Below, piece after piece: positions 34,217 to 42,351 of a stretch of 49,116 bases of DNA. The stretch covers positions 1 to 49,116 of the forward strand of contig CAMCHR010000009.1 of NCBI GenBank assembly GCA_945874755.1. Direction: 5' to 3'. Numbering within the stretch: position 1 is the stretch's first letter; every line of letters begins with the position of its first letter. Source of the stretch: Chitinophaga pinensis (lineage in GTDB: Bacteria; Bacteroidota; Bacteroidia; Chitinophagales; Chitinophagaceae). The translations under genes were made by a program, and so were the position numbers. The notes under the pieces were generated by a model, which was not told the origin of the DNA, searched no databases, and worked only from the letters and a program-made list of their open reading frames with translations.

Positions 34217-36142
34217 CTAATTTGATAATGTCCAGTTAACTAATTGTTGCATGGCTTCAAAATTTTGAAAACTTTTAGGCAATTTCCTTCCATCTACATA
34301 TTCATTATACAACCAAGGATCACCAATTGCAATCACTTTTCCTTTGCCATACTTTGCAATGGCAGCAACAACTTGTTCATTTGCAACTGCGATTGCTTTT
34401 GCTGTTCCTGTTAATTTTATTGCACTTATGTCCTTCACGAATATTTTAGTTTCGAATTTTAATACTTCATTTGGTTCAACCGGATAAGCTGCACCCATTT
34501 CGTATTCTAACCCTTTAACCATATTAATAGATTCATTCGTAAATTGAATACCAAATTTTTCTGATAATATATTAAAATGAGCTAAATCACAATTCGCAGA
34601 GTCGTTGGCGAACAATACCAAAACGCCTCCCTCCTTTACCCAATTACTAATTACAGAAGCGTCTTTTGCATTCATGTAATTAGGCGCGGGATTGTCTTTT
34701 AAATTATCAGGATCTACAATTAAATATACAGCTGCCTTATTCAGCGTTGTCGCTGTCGGTGCTGTCAAGCTTGTTTGTAATTGTGCTCCCTTGGACTCAA
34801 ATTGTTTTCCAATCATGCCAAAACCACCATTTGATATATCTTCCCAAGCATAGTGCCATCTGGTATCACGTCCATATGCATCTTTTTTAATTTCATTATT
34901 ATAAAAGGCGTCCAATAAAACCACTGGAGGTTTTGCATCCAAGGAGCGCGTCAGTTTTTCTTGATTGAATTCTGCCTCTACTGTAGCTTGTAAAAACGCC
35001 CCCATCCCTTTTGGATCATTCACTATCACTGGCTCCTTAAAGTAGTCGTCTAAGCTTCCATCTCTATAAGGATTGCCTCCAAGTCTAGATACACTTACTG
35101 TTCCCTTTAAAATAAGTTGGCCCTTTTCGTTGGTTATAAAATTAGCTAGTAAACCTGTGTATGCTTTTTTTGCTTGATATAAATAAGCTTGACTAATATA
35201 GCCCTTGCGGATTGCTTTTAATAATGTAAGTGTAAACATACTTGAAGCAGATGCTTCTTTATAATTTCGAGGATCATTTGGCGTATCTAAAATACCAAAC
35301 CATAGGCCATCTTTTGGGTCTTGCACTTTCAAAATTGCTGTAGACCATCTTTGAAGGATCTGAATCAATGCATCTTTTCCTGGATGATTCGCAGGATAAT
35401 AGTCCAATGCATCCACTAAAGCCATACCATACCATCCCATTCCCCTTGCCCATATATGTGGAGATTTGCTTTCATCCCAGGCATGATATAACAAACCTGA
35501 CTGATCGTCTCTTGTGTATTTTTCAGCTAAAACAAATTGACTAGTAATATCATTAAAAGCAGCAGTATCATGAAATACAGATGCCCATTGTGCATAAAAT
35601 GCGGCACCCTTGTATAAACCACCTAAAGTATTTCTTGGGTGGTTAAATAACTGATTGTGTAATTGATCAATTGCTTTTTTATATTGTTCTTTACCAGTTA
35701 CCTGATATAAAGTCAATAAAATTTTACCATTGTTCAAATGATCTATATTAAAGTCTTCTGGTTTATAATTATATATAGACCCATCCTCTTGCACATAATA
35801 GTCCATTGCATGTTGGATATACTGAAAGTATTGTGCATCTCCTGTTGCATTCCATAGTTGATCGATGCCACGTAAAATCACAACCTGATTGTCACTCCAA
35901 CTTGCGTTATCACCAGGCTTCACTGCAAAAGAATCAGGCCATATTTGCATTGCAGTAGCAGCAATTTGTTTTGCAAAACTTGTTGGTATTGTATCCATCT
36001 CGTTTGCAATAGCAACAGATATTTGAGTGGAGATGGTAACATTATTTAATAAGGCTGGCCATACATTGGAATTGGCATGAATATTAGTCATACCAAAAAA
36101 GCAAGAAATACTTGCAATACAAGCAATTAGCGATTGTTTCAT
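34217..36142 (-). CDS. GH105-like protein with C-terminal DUF4350-like domain, catalytic Asp missing
   Basis: A 641-residue exported protein (signal peptide about 1-23, ending HANS). Residues 55-395 form a GH105-type (alpha/alpha)6 barrel: FNIDHLNNGKILLTLYQVTG, YTRDDQSGLLYHAWDESKSPHIWARGMGWYGMALVDALDYY, YKEASASSMFTL. A second domain (about 405-640) resembles DUF4350/glutamine-amidotransferase-like folds (VVLLDAFYNNE, VLVLFANDSANCD, GKGKVIAIGDPWLYNEY). GH105 enzymes normally have a conserved Asp in a WLDGLYM motif; here the matching segment reads TLGGLYKGAAFYAQWA, with Gly173 or Gly174-region in place of Asp and a shorter preceding loop. It may be inactive, binding-only, or use another residue. 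It is the first gene of the uronate operon. Confidence 0.8.
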   Translation of the reverse strand: MKQSLIACIASISCFFGMTNIHANSNVWPALLNNVTISTQISVAIANEMDTIPTSFAKQIAATAMQIWPDSFAVKPGDNASWSDNQVVILRGIDQLWNATGDAQYFQYIQHAMDYYVQEDGSIYNYKPEDFNIDHLNNGKILLTLYQVTGKEQYKKAIDQLHNQLFNHPRNTLGGLYKGAAFYAQWASVFHDTAAFNDITSQFVLAEKYTRDDQSGLLYHAWDESKSPHIWARGMGWYGMALVDALDYYPANHPGKDALIQILQRWSTAILKVQDPKDGLWFGILDTPNDPRNYKEASASSMFTLTLLKAIRKGYISQAYLYQAKKAYTGLLANFITNEKGQLILKGTVSVSRLGGNPYRDGSLDDYFKEPVIVNDPKGMGAFLQATVEAEFNQEKLTRSLDAKPPVVLLDAFYNNEIKKDAYGRDTRWHYAWEDISNGGFGMIGKQFESKGAQLQTSLTAPTATTLNKAAVYLIVDPDNLKDNPAPNYMNAKDASVISNWVKEGGVLVLFANDSANCDLAHFNILSEKFGIQFTNESINMVKGLEYEMGAAYPVEPNEVLKFETKIFVKDISAIKLTGTAKAIAVANEQVVAAIAKYGKGKVIAIGDPWLYNEYVDGRKLPKSFQNFEAMQQLVNWTLSN

Positions 36143-36209
36143 TGAATAATAAATTTAAATCAATATGTTCAATTGAGCTGATAAAAATTTGATGTGTGAA
36201 GCTCAATTT

Positions 36210-36225
36210 ACGCAAACGATACCGG
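36210..36225. promoter_or_regulatory. Putative LacI-type operator upstream of the uronate operon
   Basis: The plus strand reads ACGCAAACGATACCGG, matching the site at 24884 at 13 of 16 positions and sharing the TACCGG arm and ACG core with the 22479 site. It lies 68 nt upstream of the GH105-like gene, the first gene of the operon. The left arm is degenerate, so it may bind less tightly. Confidence 0.5.
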
Positions 36226-36245
36226 TCAATTTATATTCAAAACTT

Positions 36246-36680
36246 CTAAGCCTTTAGAGCCTGTCTAGCTAACAACCTCCAATGACCTTGCTCTTTTGAG
36301 AAAACTAGTAAGATGATTAATTTTACATTGCCAGGCTTGCCATTGTCATTGGTTACCGCATTTAAATAATGTCTTACTATCGCAGTTTTACCTTTGATAT
36401 TGATTGTTTGATCTGTGATATCAATGGAAACAAAATCCGATTTCCCTGTAACTAATTTTTCAATAAATTCAGATTTTCCTTCAACATGTCCTCCAGAATG
36501 TCCATAAGTCAGTTGATCCGATGTAATCATTACCAATTCGGCACGAACACCTGAAATCATTGCAGCTTTTAATTTATCAACTGCAACTTGTACAGTTTTT
36601 AGTTTTGTTGATTGAGCGACACAAAGATTGGTTGTAAATAAAAAAATATTCACTAATAAAAAGGAAACTATATATTTCAT
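36246..36680 (-). CDS. Exported SnoaL/DUF4440-like protein
   Basis: I place the start at the ATG at 36680 (144 aa), which gives a good signal peptide (MKYIVSFLLVNIFLFTTNLCVAQ); a GTG 42 nt upstream would add 14 residues before it. The mature part resembles an NTF2-like/DUF4440 cone: DKLKAAMISGVRAELVMITSDQLTYGHSGGHVEGKSEFIEKL, then VRHYLNAVTNDNG and HWRLLARQALKA. Members bind small ligands or act in steroid/polyketide-type chemistry; no catalytic set is obvious here. It is divergent from the lysR gene and may be its target. Confidence 0.7.
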   Translation of the reverse strand: MKYIVSFLLVNIFLFTTNLCVAQSTKLKTVQVAVDKLKAAMISGVRAELVMITSDQLTYGHSGGHVEGKSEFIEKLVTGKSDFVSIDITDQTINIKGKTAIVRHYLNAVTNDNGKPGNVKLIILLVFSKEQGHWRLLARQALKA

Positions 36681-36822
36681 AAAGCAAGTAGTTAGTATAG
36701 CAATAATAGTTAAAATGTGCACTAGAAGTCACTTTTTGTTTGATGGTTACTGGTATTTTATTTGCCTGGAATAAGCTCAATTATCATAAATGACTTAAAA
36801 ATTATACCATTTTTGTACTTGC

Positions 36823-36877
36823 TAAATCAAAAATGCTTTGATTTAAATAAAATATTATTTATCTTTAGTACGTACTA
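36823..36877. promoter_or_regulatory. Two palindromes in the snoaL-lysR intergenic region
   Basis: A 9-bp inverted repeat (TAAATCAAA at 36823-36831, TTTGATTTA at 36837-36845, 5-nt spacer) and a perfect 12-bp palindrome TAGTACGTACTA (36866-36877) lie between the divergent genes. LysR proteins usually bind a T-N11-A dyad; the first repeat contains T/A-spaced arms of that type. The second lies 14 nt upstream of lysR and could serve autorepression. Confidence 0.5.
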
Positions 36878-36891
36878 TATAAATCTATTTT

Positions 36892-37809
36892 ATGAACTAT
36901 ACATTGCATCAGCTTAGAATTTACTTAAAAGTGACTGAAACTTTAAGCATCACAAAGACAGCAGAAAAATTAAATTTAACGCAGCCTGCTATTTCTATCC
37001 AATTAAAGAATTTTCAGGATCAATTTGATTACCCATTGATTGAAATCATCAATAAAAAAATACAGGTAACAGGACTAGGTAAAGAAATTGCAATAGCAGC
37101 AGAAAGTATTATTAACCAAATTAATAATATCAATTATAAATCACATAATTATAAAAATAAACTTGCAGGGCATCTGAAGATTGCCATCGTGTCTACAGGA
37201 AAATATATTATGCCTTATTTTTTGTCAGACTACTTAAAACTAAACAATGGGGTAGATTTAACTATGGACGTGACAAATTATAGTAAAGTAATTAATAGTT
37301 TATTACAATATGAAATAGATTTTGCGTTGATATCTCATGATCCAGACAATACCAAATTTGAAAAATTGGATTTAATTAGTAATGAGCTATTCTTAATTGG
37401 GGGGAAACAAATAACGAGTCCGTCAAATGAAGATAAAACAATAAATGATAGTACTTTTTTATTTAGAGAGGAGGGTTCTATGACAAGACTTGTTATGGAA
37501 AATTTTATTTTAAAAAATAAAATTAAAATAAAGAAGAAGATCGAATTAACTTCTAACGAAGCGGTAAAACAAGCAGTCATGGCTGGTCTTGGACTATCCA
37601 TTATGCCAATCATTGGAATCAGAAATGAAATTGAAAGTGGATTGCTTACAATAATTCCAAAGAAAGGATTGCCTGTTCAGACAACTTGGAGATTAATTTG
37701 GTTAAAAGAAAAACGATTGTCCCCTATTGCAGAATCTTACCTTAATTATCTTGCAAAAGAAAAACAAAATATTATACAAAATAATTTTACCCTTCTCAAC
37801 CACAAATAA
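36892..37809 (+). CDS. LysR-family transcriptional regulator
   Basis: A 305-residue protein with an N-terminal winged HTH (about 4-62; LSITKTAEKLNLTQPAISIQLKNFQ) and a two-lobed effector domain from about 92 (GHLKIAIVSTGKYIMPYFLSDYL). The sequence AVKQAVMAGLGLSIMP is the usual second-lobe signature. It resembles the CbbR/CysB side of the family, but the inducer cannot be told. It is divergent from the SnoaL-like gene and convergent with the DgcA-like gene (21-nt gap). Confidence 0.9.
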   Translation: MNYTLHQLRIYLKVTETLSITKTAEKLNLTQPAISIQLKNFQDQFDYPLIEIINKKIQVTGLGKEIAIAAESIINQINNINYKSHNYKNKLAGHLKIAIVSTGKYIMPYFLSDYLKLNNGVDLTMDVTNYSKVINSLLQYEIDFALISHDPDNTKFEKLDLISNELFLIGGKQITSPSNEDKTINDSTFLFREEGSMTRLVMENFILKNKIKIKKKIELTSNEAVKQAVMAGLGLSIMPIIGIRNEIESGLLTIIPKKGLPVQTTWRLIWLKEKRLSPIAESYLNYLAKEKQNIIQNNFTLLNHK

Positions 37810-37830
37810 GCTGATAAACTAGATACAATT

Positions 37831-38898
37831 TTAAATTTTTGTAAACCCAAAGCCAGCGGCATTGTTAATGACCAAACATCCATCTTTTACTTCAAAGCCT
37901 CCTGTTACTAAATCTTCTATCAGGTCAAAGCTACCATCTAGGTCTATGTATTTTGTATTCGGACAAGCATAAGCTATATGCAATGCAGCTGTAATACTAA
38001 TGATACTTTCATCATTACAACCCCAAAATAAATCGATGCCTGCATGTTGTGCAATCGTAGCAATTTCTTTTGCTCCAATAAGTCCGCCACATTTCATCAA
38101 TTTTATATTGTAAATGCCAAACGCATGTTCCCCTGCTGCTAACTGCAATGCCGCATTAGGATCTTTCAATGCCTCATCGGCCGTTAAATACTTTCTTTCC
38201 GCTACGCTCAACTCTAATAATGTTTGCTCTTGACCCACTGGAAGGGGTTGCTCTATTAATTCTAATGGATAGCTTGATGTGGCTTTTAAAAATAATTTTA
38301 ATTGATCTAAATCATAGCCTTGATTGGCATCCACACGTATGGTACAATCTGCACCAAATGCAGCATACAATGCAGCAATGCGTTCTATATCTTCTTTCAC
38401 ATCCATACCAGTCTTTACTTTGAACACTTTAAAACCCATTGCCGCATATTCCTTTGCTTCTTTAATAGTTTCATCGAGTCCTTTAATGCCGATGGTCATA
38501 GAAGTAGGCAATGCATTCATTTTTTGTCCATAAAAAGAAGCAACAGATACGCCTAGGTATTTTCCAAAAGCATCATGCAAAGAAATATCAATTGCTGCCA
38601 ATGTACCTGGCAAATGTGGAAATTGCAAATTGGATTCAAATATCATTTGTTGAAAATGGCGAATATCTCTGCCAACTAAATTTGCCACAAATGAAGTATT
38701 CAAATTAGAAACTGTCTGCTCGGTTGTTTCTCCTACAACTTCTTCTGCAGGACTGCCGGATCCGTATCCTATCATGCCATTGGCCAATTCTATTTCTAAA
38801 AATGCCAAAGACACATCCGAGAAAGTATTGTAGGCGATGGTATACGGCTTTTTCAAAGCCATTTTTTTCAAGTACGCCCTTACTGCTACTATTTTCAT
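37831..38898 (-). CDS. Enolase-superfamily epimerase: DgcA-like N-acetyl-D-glutamate racemase or dipeptide epimerase
   Basis: A 355-residue protein of the muconate-lactonising subgroup. Acid/base Lys162 lies in FKVKTG (Lys160/Lys162), with Lys266 (IKLMKCGG) on the other side; metal ligands are Asp190, Glu216 and Asp241 (RVDANQGY, LIEQPL, TADEA). A DxD at 319-321 is typical of dipeptide epimerases (Ala-Glu type). It follows the DUF1611 gene by 4 nt. DUF1611 proteins (DgcN) with enolase-superfamily DgcA proteins were described as a D-glutamate catabolic pathway, where DgcA racemises N-acetyl-D-glutamate, so context favours that. Many genomes annotate such genes simply as dipeptide epimerase. 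Confidence 0.75.
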   Translation of the reverse strand: MKIVAVRAYLKKMALKKPYTIAYNTFSDVSLAFLEIELANGMIGYGSGSPAEEVVGETTEQTVSNLNTSFVANLVGRDIRHFQQMIFESNLQFPHLPGTLAAIDISLHDAFGKYLGVSVASFYGQKMNALPTSMTIGIKGLDETIKEAKEYAAMGFKVFKVKTGMDVKEDIERIAALYAAFGADCTIRVDANQGYDLDQLKLFLKATSSYPLELIEQPLPVGQEQTLLELSVAERKYLTADEALKDPNAALQLAAGEHAFGIYNIKLMKCGGLIGAKEIATIAQHAGIDLFWGCNDESIISITAALHIAYACPNTKYIDLDGSFDLIEDLVTGGFEVKDGCLVINNAAGFGFTKI

Positions 38899-38902
38899 AA
38901 GA

Positions 38903-39952
38903 CTACTTCATTAAGGCTTTAAGTGTAGGGATGATAGGTGCCACACCTTCTTGTATCGGCAACAATACGGGTATGCCTAGACTTGCAGTATATTCTTTTT
39001 GATATGCAAAGGCTTCTTCGTCTGTGCAGTTTTCAGTGTTGATTGCAACAGCGATGACTTTTGATCCAAGTTTTTGAATGAGCTCAATTTCAGATGCGAC
39101 AGATGGAATCTCACCCCAATGTGCTTCGTTGTCAAAATATTTTCGCTTAGGTGCAAAAATTAAAACTACCTGTTTTGCATTGCCAGAAATCAATAATTCT
39201 AACCCGCATGGACCACTTGGATTTCTTAAAGCCGATTGTCCTTCTAAAAATAAAATATCTGGACTGGTCTCCTTCCAGCAACTTACAATAGCATGTTCTA
39301 ATTCTCCAGAAACAAAATCATTTAAAGTAGAATCAAAAATAAAACCATATTGACCACCTTGTAACCAGCCTGTTTGTCCTGTGTAAATCATTTCGGCTTT
39401 GATGCCTTCGGTCAAGCATGCTTGCTTTAACATTCTAGCTGTGGTTCTCTTACCCATAGCGCAATCCATTCCAATGACAGCAACAATTGGTGCAGTCACA
39501 TTCAATATTGCGCCATCCCAAAAATGTAAGTCTGCCCTTGATTTTGGTTTTCTAACATCTATTAATGCTGCGCCTGTACTTGCAGCTATAGCAACTAAAT
39601 CGGCTTTATCATTTAAGTATTCATGCAATCCATTCACAACTGAAATACCTTTTTTGACTGCATCATAAATTAAGGCCAACATATTTTTAGGCAATACCCC
39701 TCCCACAGTCGCTACACCAATGATTAAAAAATCTACCTTTTCTAATTTTTCGATAGCAGCTTCCATGGTGGCAAAAACTGGGATGCCTCTATGTTTGCCA
39801 TCTAATAAAACGCCAGCATCTTTTCCTGCATTGGCTTCCCCATCCACTAAGCCAATGATGTTAAATCTTTCAGTGCCTCTAATTAAACCATGCGCTGTCT
39901 TTGCGTCCGTAGTCATCAAAAAGCCATCTGTTAATACAATTGCATTTTTCAT
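38903..39952 (-). CDS. DUF1611 protein, DgcN-like D-glutamate N-acetyltransferase
   Basis: A 349-residue cytoplasmic protein with an N-terminal Rossmann-like domain (about 1-140) and a P-loop-like second domain: VIGMDCAMGKRTTARML (about 163-180) and YTGQTGWLQGG. Later segments DILFLEGQSALRNPSG and APKRKYFD are diagnostic for DUF1611. Characterised homologues named DgcN N-acetylate D-glutamate using acetyl-CoA. The 4-nt gap to the enolase-superfamily gene is the same pairing, and an upstream D-aminoacylase supports D-amino-acid use. Confidence 0.75.
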   Translation of the reverse strand: MKNAIVLTDGFLMTTDAKTAHGLIRGTERFNIIGLVDGEANAGKDAGVLLDGKHRGIPVFATMEAAIEKLEKVDFLIIGVATVGGVLPKNMLALIYDAVKKGISVVNGLHEYLNDKADLVAIAASTGAALIDVRKPKSRADLHFWDGAILNVTAPIVAVIGMDCAMGKRTTARMLKQACLTEGIKAEMIYTGQTGWLQGGQYGFIFDSTLNDFVSGELEHAIVSCWKETSPDILFLEGQSALRNPSGPCGLELLISGNAKQVVLIFAPKRKYFDNEAHWGEIPSVASEIELIQKLGSKVIAVAINTENCTDEEAFAYQKEYTASLGIPVLLPIQEGVAPIIPTLKALMK

Positions 39953-40008
39953 TCCGTAATTTTATTGCTTCTAAATTTCTACTTTATTGAAGTCTCTTTT
40001 TTTATTAC

Positions 40009-41529
40009 TTATTTTCTTTTAATCAATACCCCTGGCTGCTTACCTGTTGATTGTTGTGCTTGATAAACTAGTGTTCCATTCACCCAAACCATGTCGATGC
40101 CAGTAGACAATGCTTTACTATTTTTAATATTTGCTTGATCTATGACAGTTGCTGGATCTAACAAAACCAAATCTGCAAAATGGCCAACGGCGATACGGCC
40201 TCTATTCTTAAATCCAAAAAAATCTGCAGACTGTCCTGTCATTTTATATATTGCTTTTTCTAGAGGCATCAATTTTTCTTCACGAACATATTTCCCCAAC
40301 ACCCTTGTGAAAGCGCCATACCCTCTGGGATGCCCACCTGCATTGCCATCGGAACAAATAATGGCTTCTGGCCATGCCATAAATACTTTCACATCTTCCT
40401 CACTCATTGCTTTCCCTGCGATGGCTTCGATACTACCTGTGTAATTTGGATTGGCATTCTTAAAGTCTTCTGCAATTTTAATCAAACTCATTAATGCTTG
40501 CGCAGGGCTTTCATTTCTTTCCACACCAATGGCTGTAACTGTTTTACCTACATAAGATGGATTTGGTGCAAACTGCATTAGGTAAGATTCATTAGGATCA
40601 AATAATTGCTTGGTAGCCATTTCTGCACTCGCTAAATTATCAAAATCTTTGCCAGGAAATAAGACCCTTAAAGTTGAATTCCAAAAAGTATATGGATAGA
40701 TATCTGCACTGATATTGATGCCCTCTTTTCTAGCATCATCTAACTTCTTTAAAATTAAATTGGCAGTACCCCAATTTAATTTATTGGCTATCTTAATATG
40801 TGAGACTTGTACTGGCATTTTTGTTTGTCTGCCAATTTCAATGATTTCTTCAAGTGCTTCATCCATATGCAAGTCCTCACTTCTGATATGACTCGTATAC
40901 AGTCCCTTATGCTCGGCGGTTACTTTTGCTAAGTCAAGCACTTCTTGCTTACTAGAATAAAAGGCCGATTCATATTCTAAACCAGTAGATAAGCCAAATG
41001 AGCCTTTCTCTAATTCTGAAGCTAAAACCGATTTCATTTGCGCTATTTCAGCATCTGTTGCCTTTCGATATAAATCATTTTCACCCATCGCAATTTCACG
41101 CAAGCTTGACTGTCCTGTATAACTCGCTACATTAGACACCACTGGATTTATTTGCAACCACTTTGTCAAACTATCCATTGGATAACCGTTTCCATCCTGT
41201 CCAATCACAATCGTTGTAATACCTTGACTTGAGGTAGATAGACCTGCTTTGTTTTTATTGAGGTCTCCAAAATGATGACTATGCGAATCGATAAATCCAG
41301 GTGCTAAAATTTTTCCCATGCCGTCAACGAATTGATCCATTTTATTGGGCTTCAAACTACCAATGGCTACAATCTTATTACCCACTATTTTCACAGATGT
41401 ATTAAAAGCAGGCTTACCTGTTCCATCCACCAATTGGATATTTGTAATGATGGTTCCTGACTGTGCGATGACTGCAAGATTTAAACCAAGAATTAATAAA
41501 GTTAAAATCAATTGTTTAATTCGTAGCAT
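40009..41529 (-). CDS. Exported N-acyl-D-amino-acid deacylase family amidohydrolase
   Basis: A 506-residue protein with a signal peptide (about 1-23, ending VIAQ). It is an amidohydrolase-superfamily barrel with the metal-binding Asp81-x-His83-x-His85 (FIDSHSHHFGD), GLSTGLEYESAFYSS, YTSHIRSED, VSHIK and SDGNAGGHPRGYGAF, all typical of D-aminoacylases. It would release D-amino acids from N-acyl conjugates, or D-residues from peptides, in the periplasm. It is 56 nt upstream of the DgcN-like gene, giving the order deacylase, acetyltransferase, racemase. Confidence 0.82.
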   Translation of the reverse strand: MLRIKQLILTLLILGLNLAVIAQSGTIITNIQLVDGTGKPAFNTSVKIVGNKIVAIGSLKPNKMDQFVDGMGKILAPGFIDSHSHHFGDLNKNKAGLSTSSQGITTIVIGQDGNGYPMDSLTKWLQINPVVSNVASYTGQSSLREIAMGENDLYRKATDAEIAQMKSVLASELEKGSFGLSTGLEYESAFYSSKQEVLDLAKVTAEHKGLYTSHIRSEDLHMDEALEEIIEIGRQTKMPVQVSHIKIANKLNWGTANLILKKLDDARKEGINISADIYPYTFWNSTLRVLFPGKDFDNLASAEMATKQLFDPNESYLMQFAPNPSYVGKTVTAIGVERNESPAQALMSLIKIAEDFKNANPNYTGSIEAIAGKAMSEEDVKVFMAWPEAIICSDGNAGGHPRGYGAFTRVLGKYVREEKLMPLEKAIYKMTGQSADFFGFKNRGRIAVGHFADLVLLDPATVIDQANIKNSKALSTGIDMVWVNGTLVYQAQQSTGKQPGVLIKRK

Positions 41530-41600
41530 ACAGGTTGTATTTAGTTAAATTTATTTCAATACACAAGTTTCATGCAATTGTATTTGTACTAAAGTTACTA

Positions 41601-42338
41601 CTATAATGCGATGGCCGCAATGATATAATCTGCAATTAAAATCAAAATACAACTGACAACAACAGACTTTGTTCCAGTCTTTCCAATTTCCAATGCCCCG
41701 CCTTTTACATAGTATCCATAAAAGGAAGGAACTGTACTAATAATAATGGCAAAAATAAACGATTTGTAAAAACTAATATTGATATAACGCACCACAAAAT
41801 CTTTCCGAATACCTGTGATAAAAACTTCGGCAGGCACCACGTTGGACCAGCTTCCAACGATATAGCCACCCCAGATACCAGTGACTGCAGAGATCCCAAC
41901 CAATAATGGAACAGTCGTAATGGCGCCAAGTATTTTTGGAAGGATTAAATAGTTTTTAGTATTAATGCCCATGATTTCCAATGCATCTATTTGCTCACTC
42001 ACGCGCATATTGCCTAATTCACTTGCAATTTTGCTACCTACCACACCTGCTAAAACAATACATAGAAAAGTGGGTGCAAATTCCAATAAAATACTATCTC
42101 TAACAATGATACCAATCGTAGATAATGGCACCAATGGACTTACCAATTGAGAAGCTGTTTGAACGGTGGTTACCGCACCTAAGAAAAAAGAAATAATGAC
42201 TACAATGGGTAAAGAACCAATACCAATATCCACGCATTGCCTGATATACTCCTTCCAAAACATTTGTTTATTTTCGGTTGCAGTAAACATGCCCTTGAGC
42301 ATCATTAAGTACTTACCAAATAGGGTAAAAAAATTCAT
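41601..42338 (-). CDS. mlaE: MlaE-family ABC transporter permease
   Basis: A 245-residue inner-membrane protein with about 5-6 helices and the family segments IVVIISFFLGAVTTVQTA, FAPTFLCIVLAGVVGSKIASELGNMRVSEQIDALEIMGIN, and YGYYVKGGALEIGKTGTKSVV. It belongs to phospholipid or lipid transport ABC systems of the Mla type. No ATPase (mlaF) or MCE (mlaD) gene is next to it on either side; the following gene is a D-aminoacylase 71 nt away. It is 13 nt downstream of maeB. Confidence 0.9.
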   Translation of the reverse strand: MNFFTLFGKYLMMLKGMFTATENKQMFWKEYIRQCVDIGIGSLPIVVIISFFLGAVTTVQTASQLVSPLVPLSTIGIIVRDSILLEFAPTFLCIVLAGVVGSKIASELGNMRVSEQIDALEIMGINTKNYLILPKILGAITTVPLLVGISAVTGIWGGYIVGSWSNVVPAEVFITGIRKDFVVRYINISFYKSFIFAIIISTVPSFYGYYVKGGALEIGKTGTKSVVVSCILILIADYIIAAIAL

Positions 42339-42351
42339 TGGTTAATTTTAA

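Noticed and set aside
36577..36780. A separate small gene overlapping the SnoaL-like start
   Set aside because: It is out of frame with the SnoaL-like gene, has no recognisable motif and covers the region needed for its promoter.
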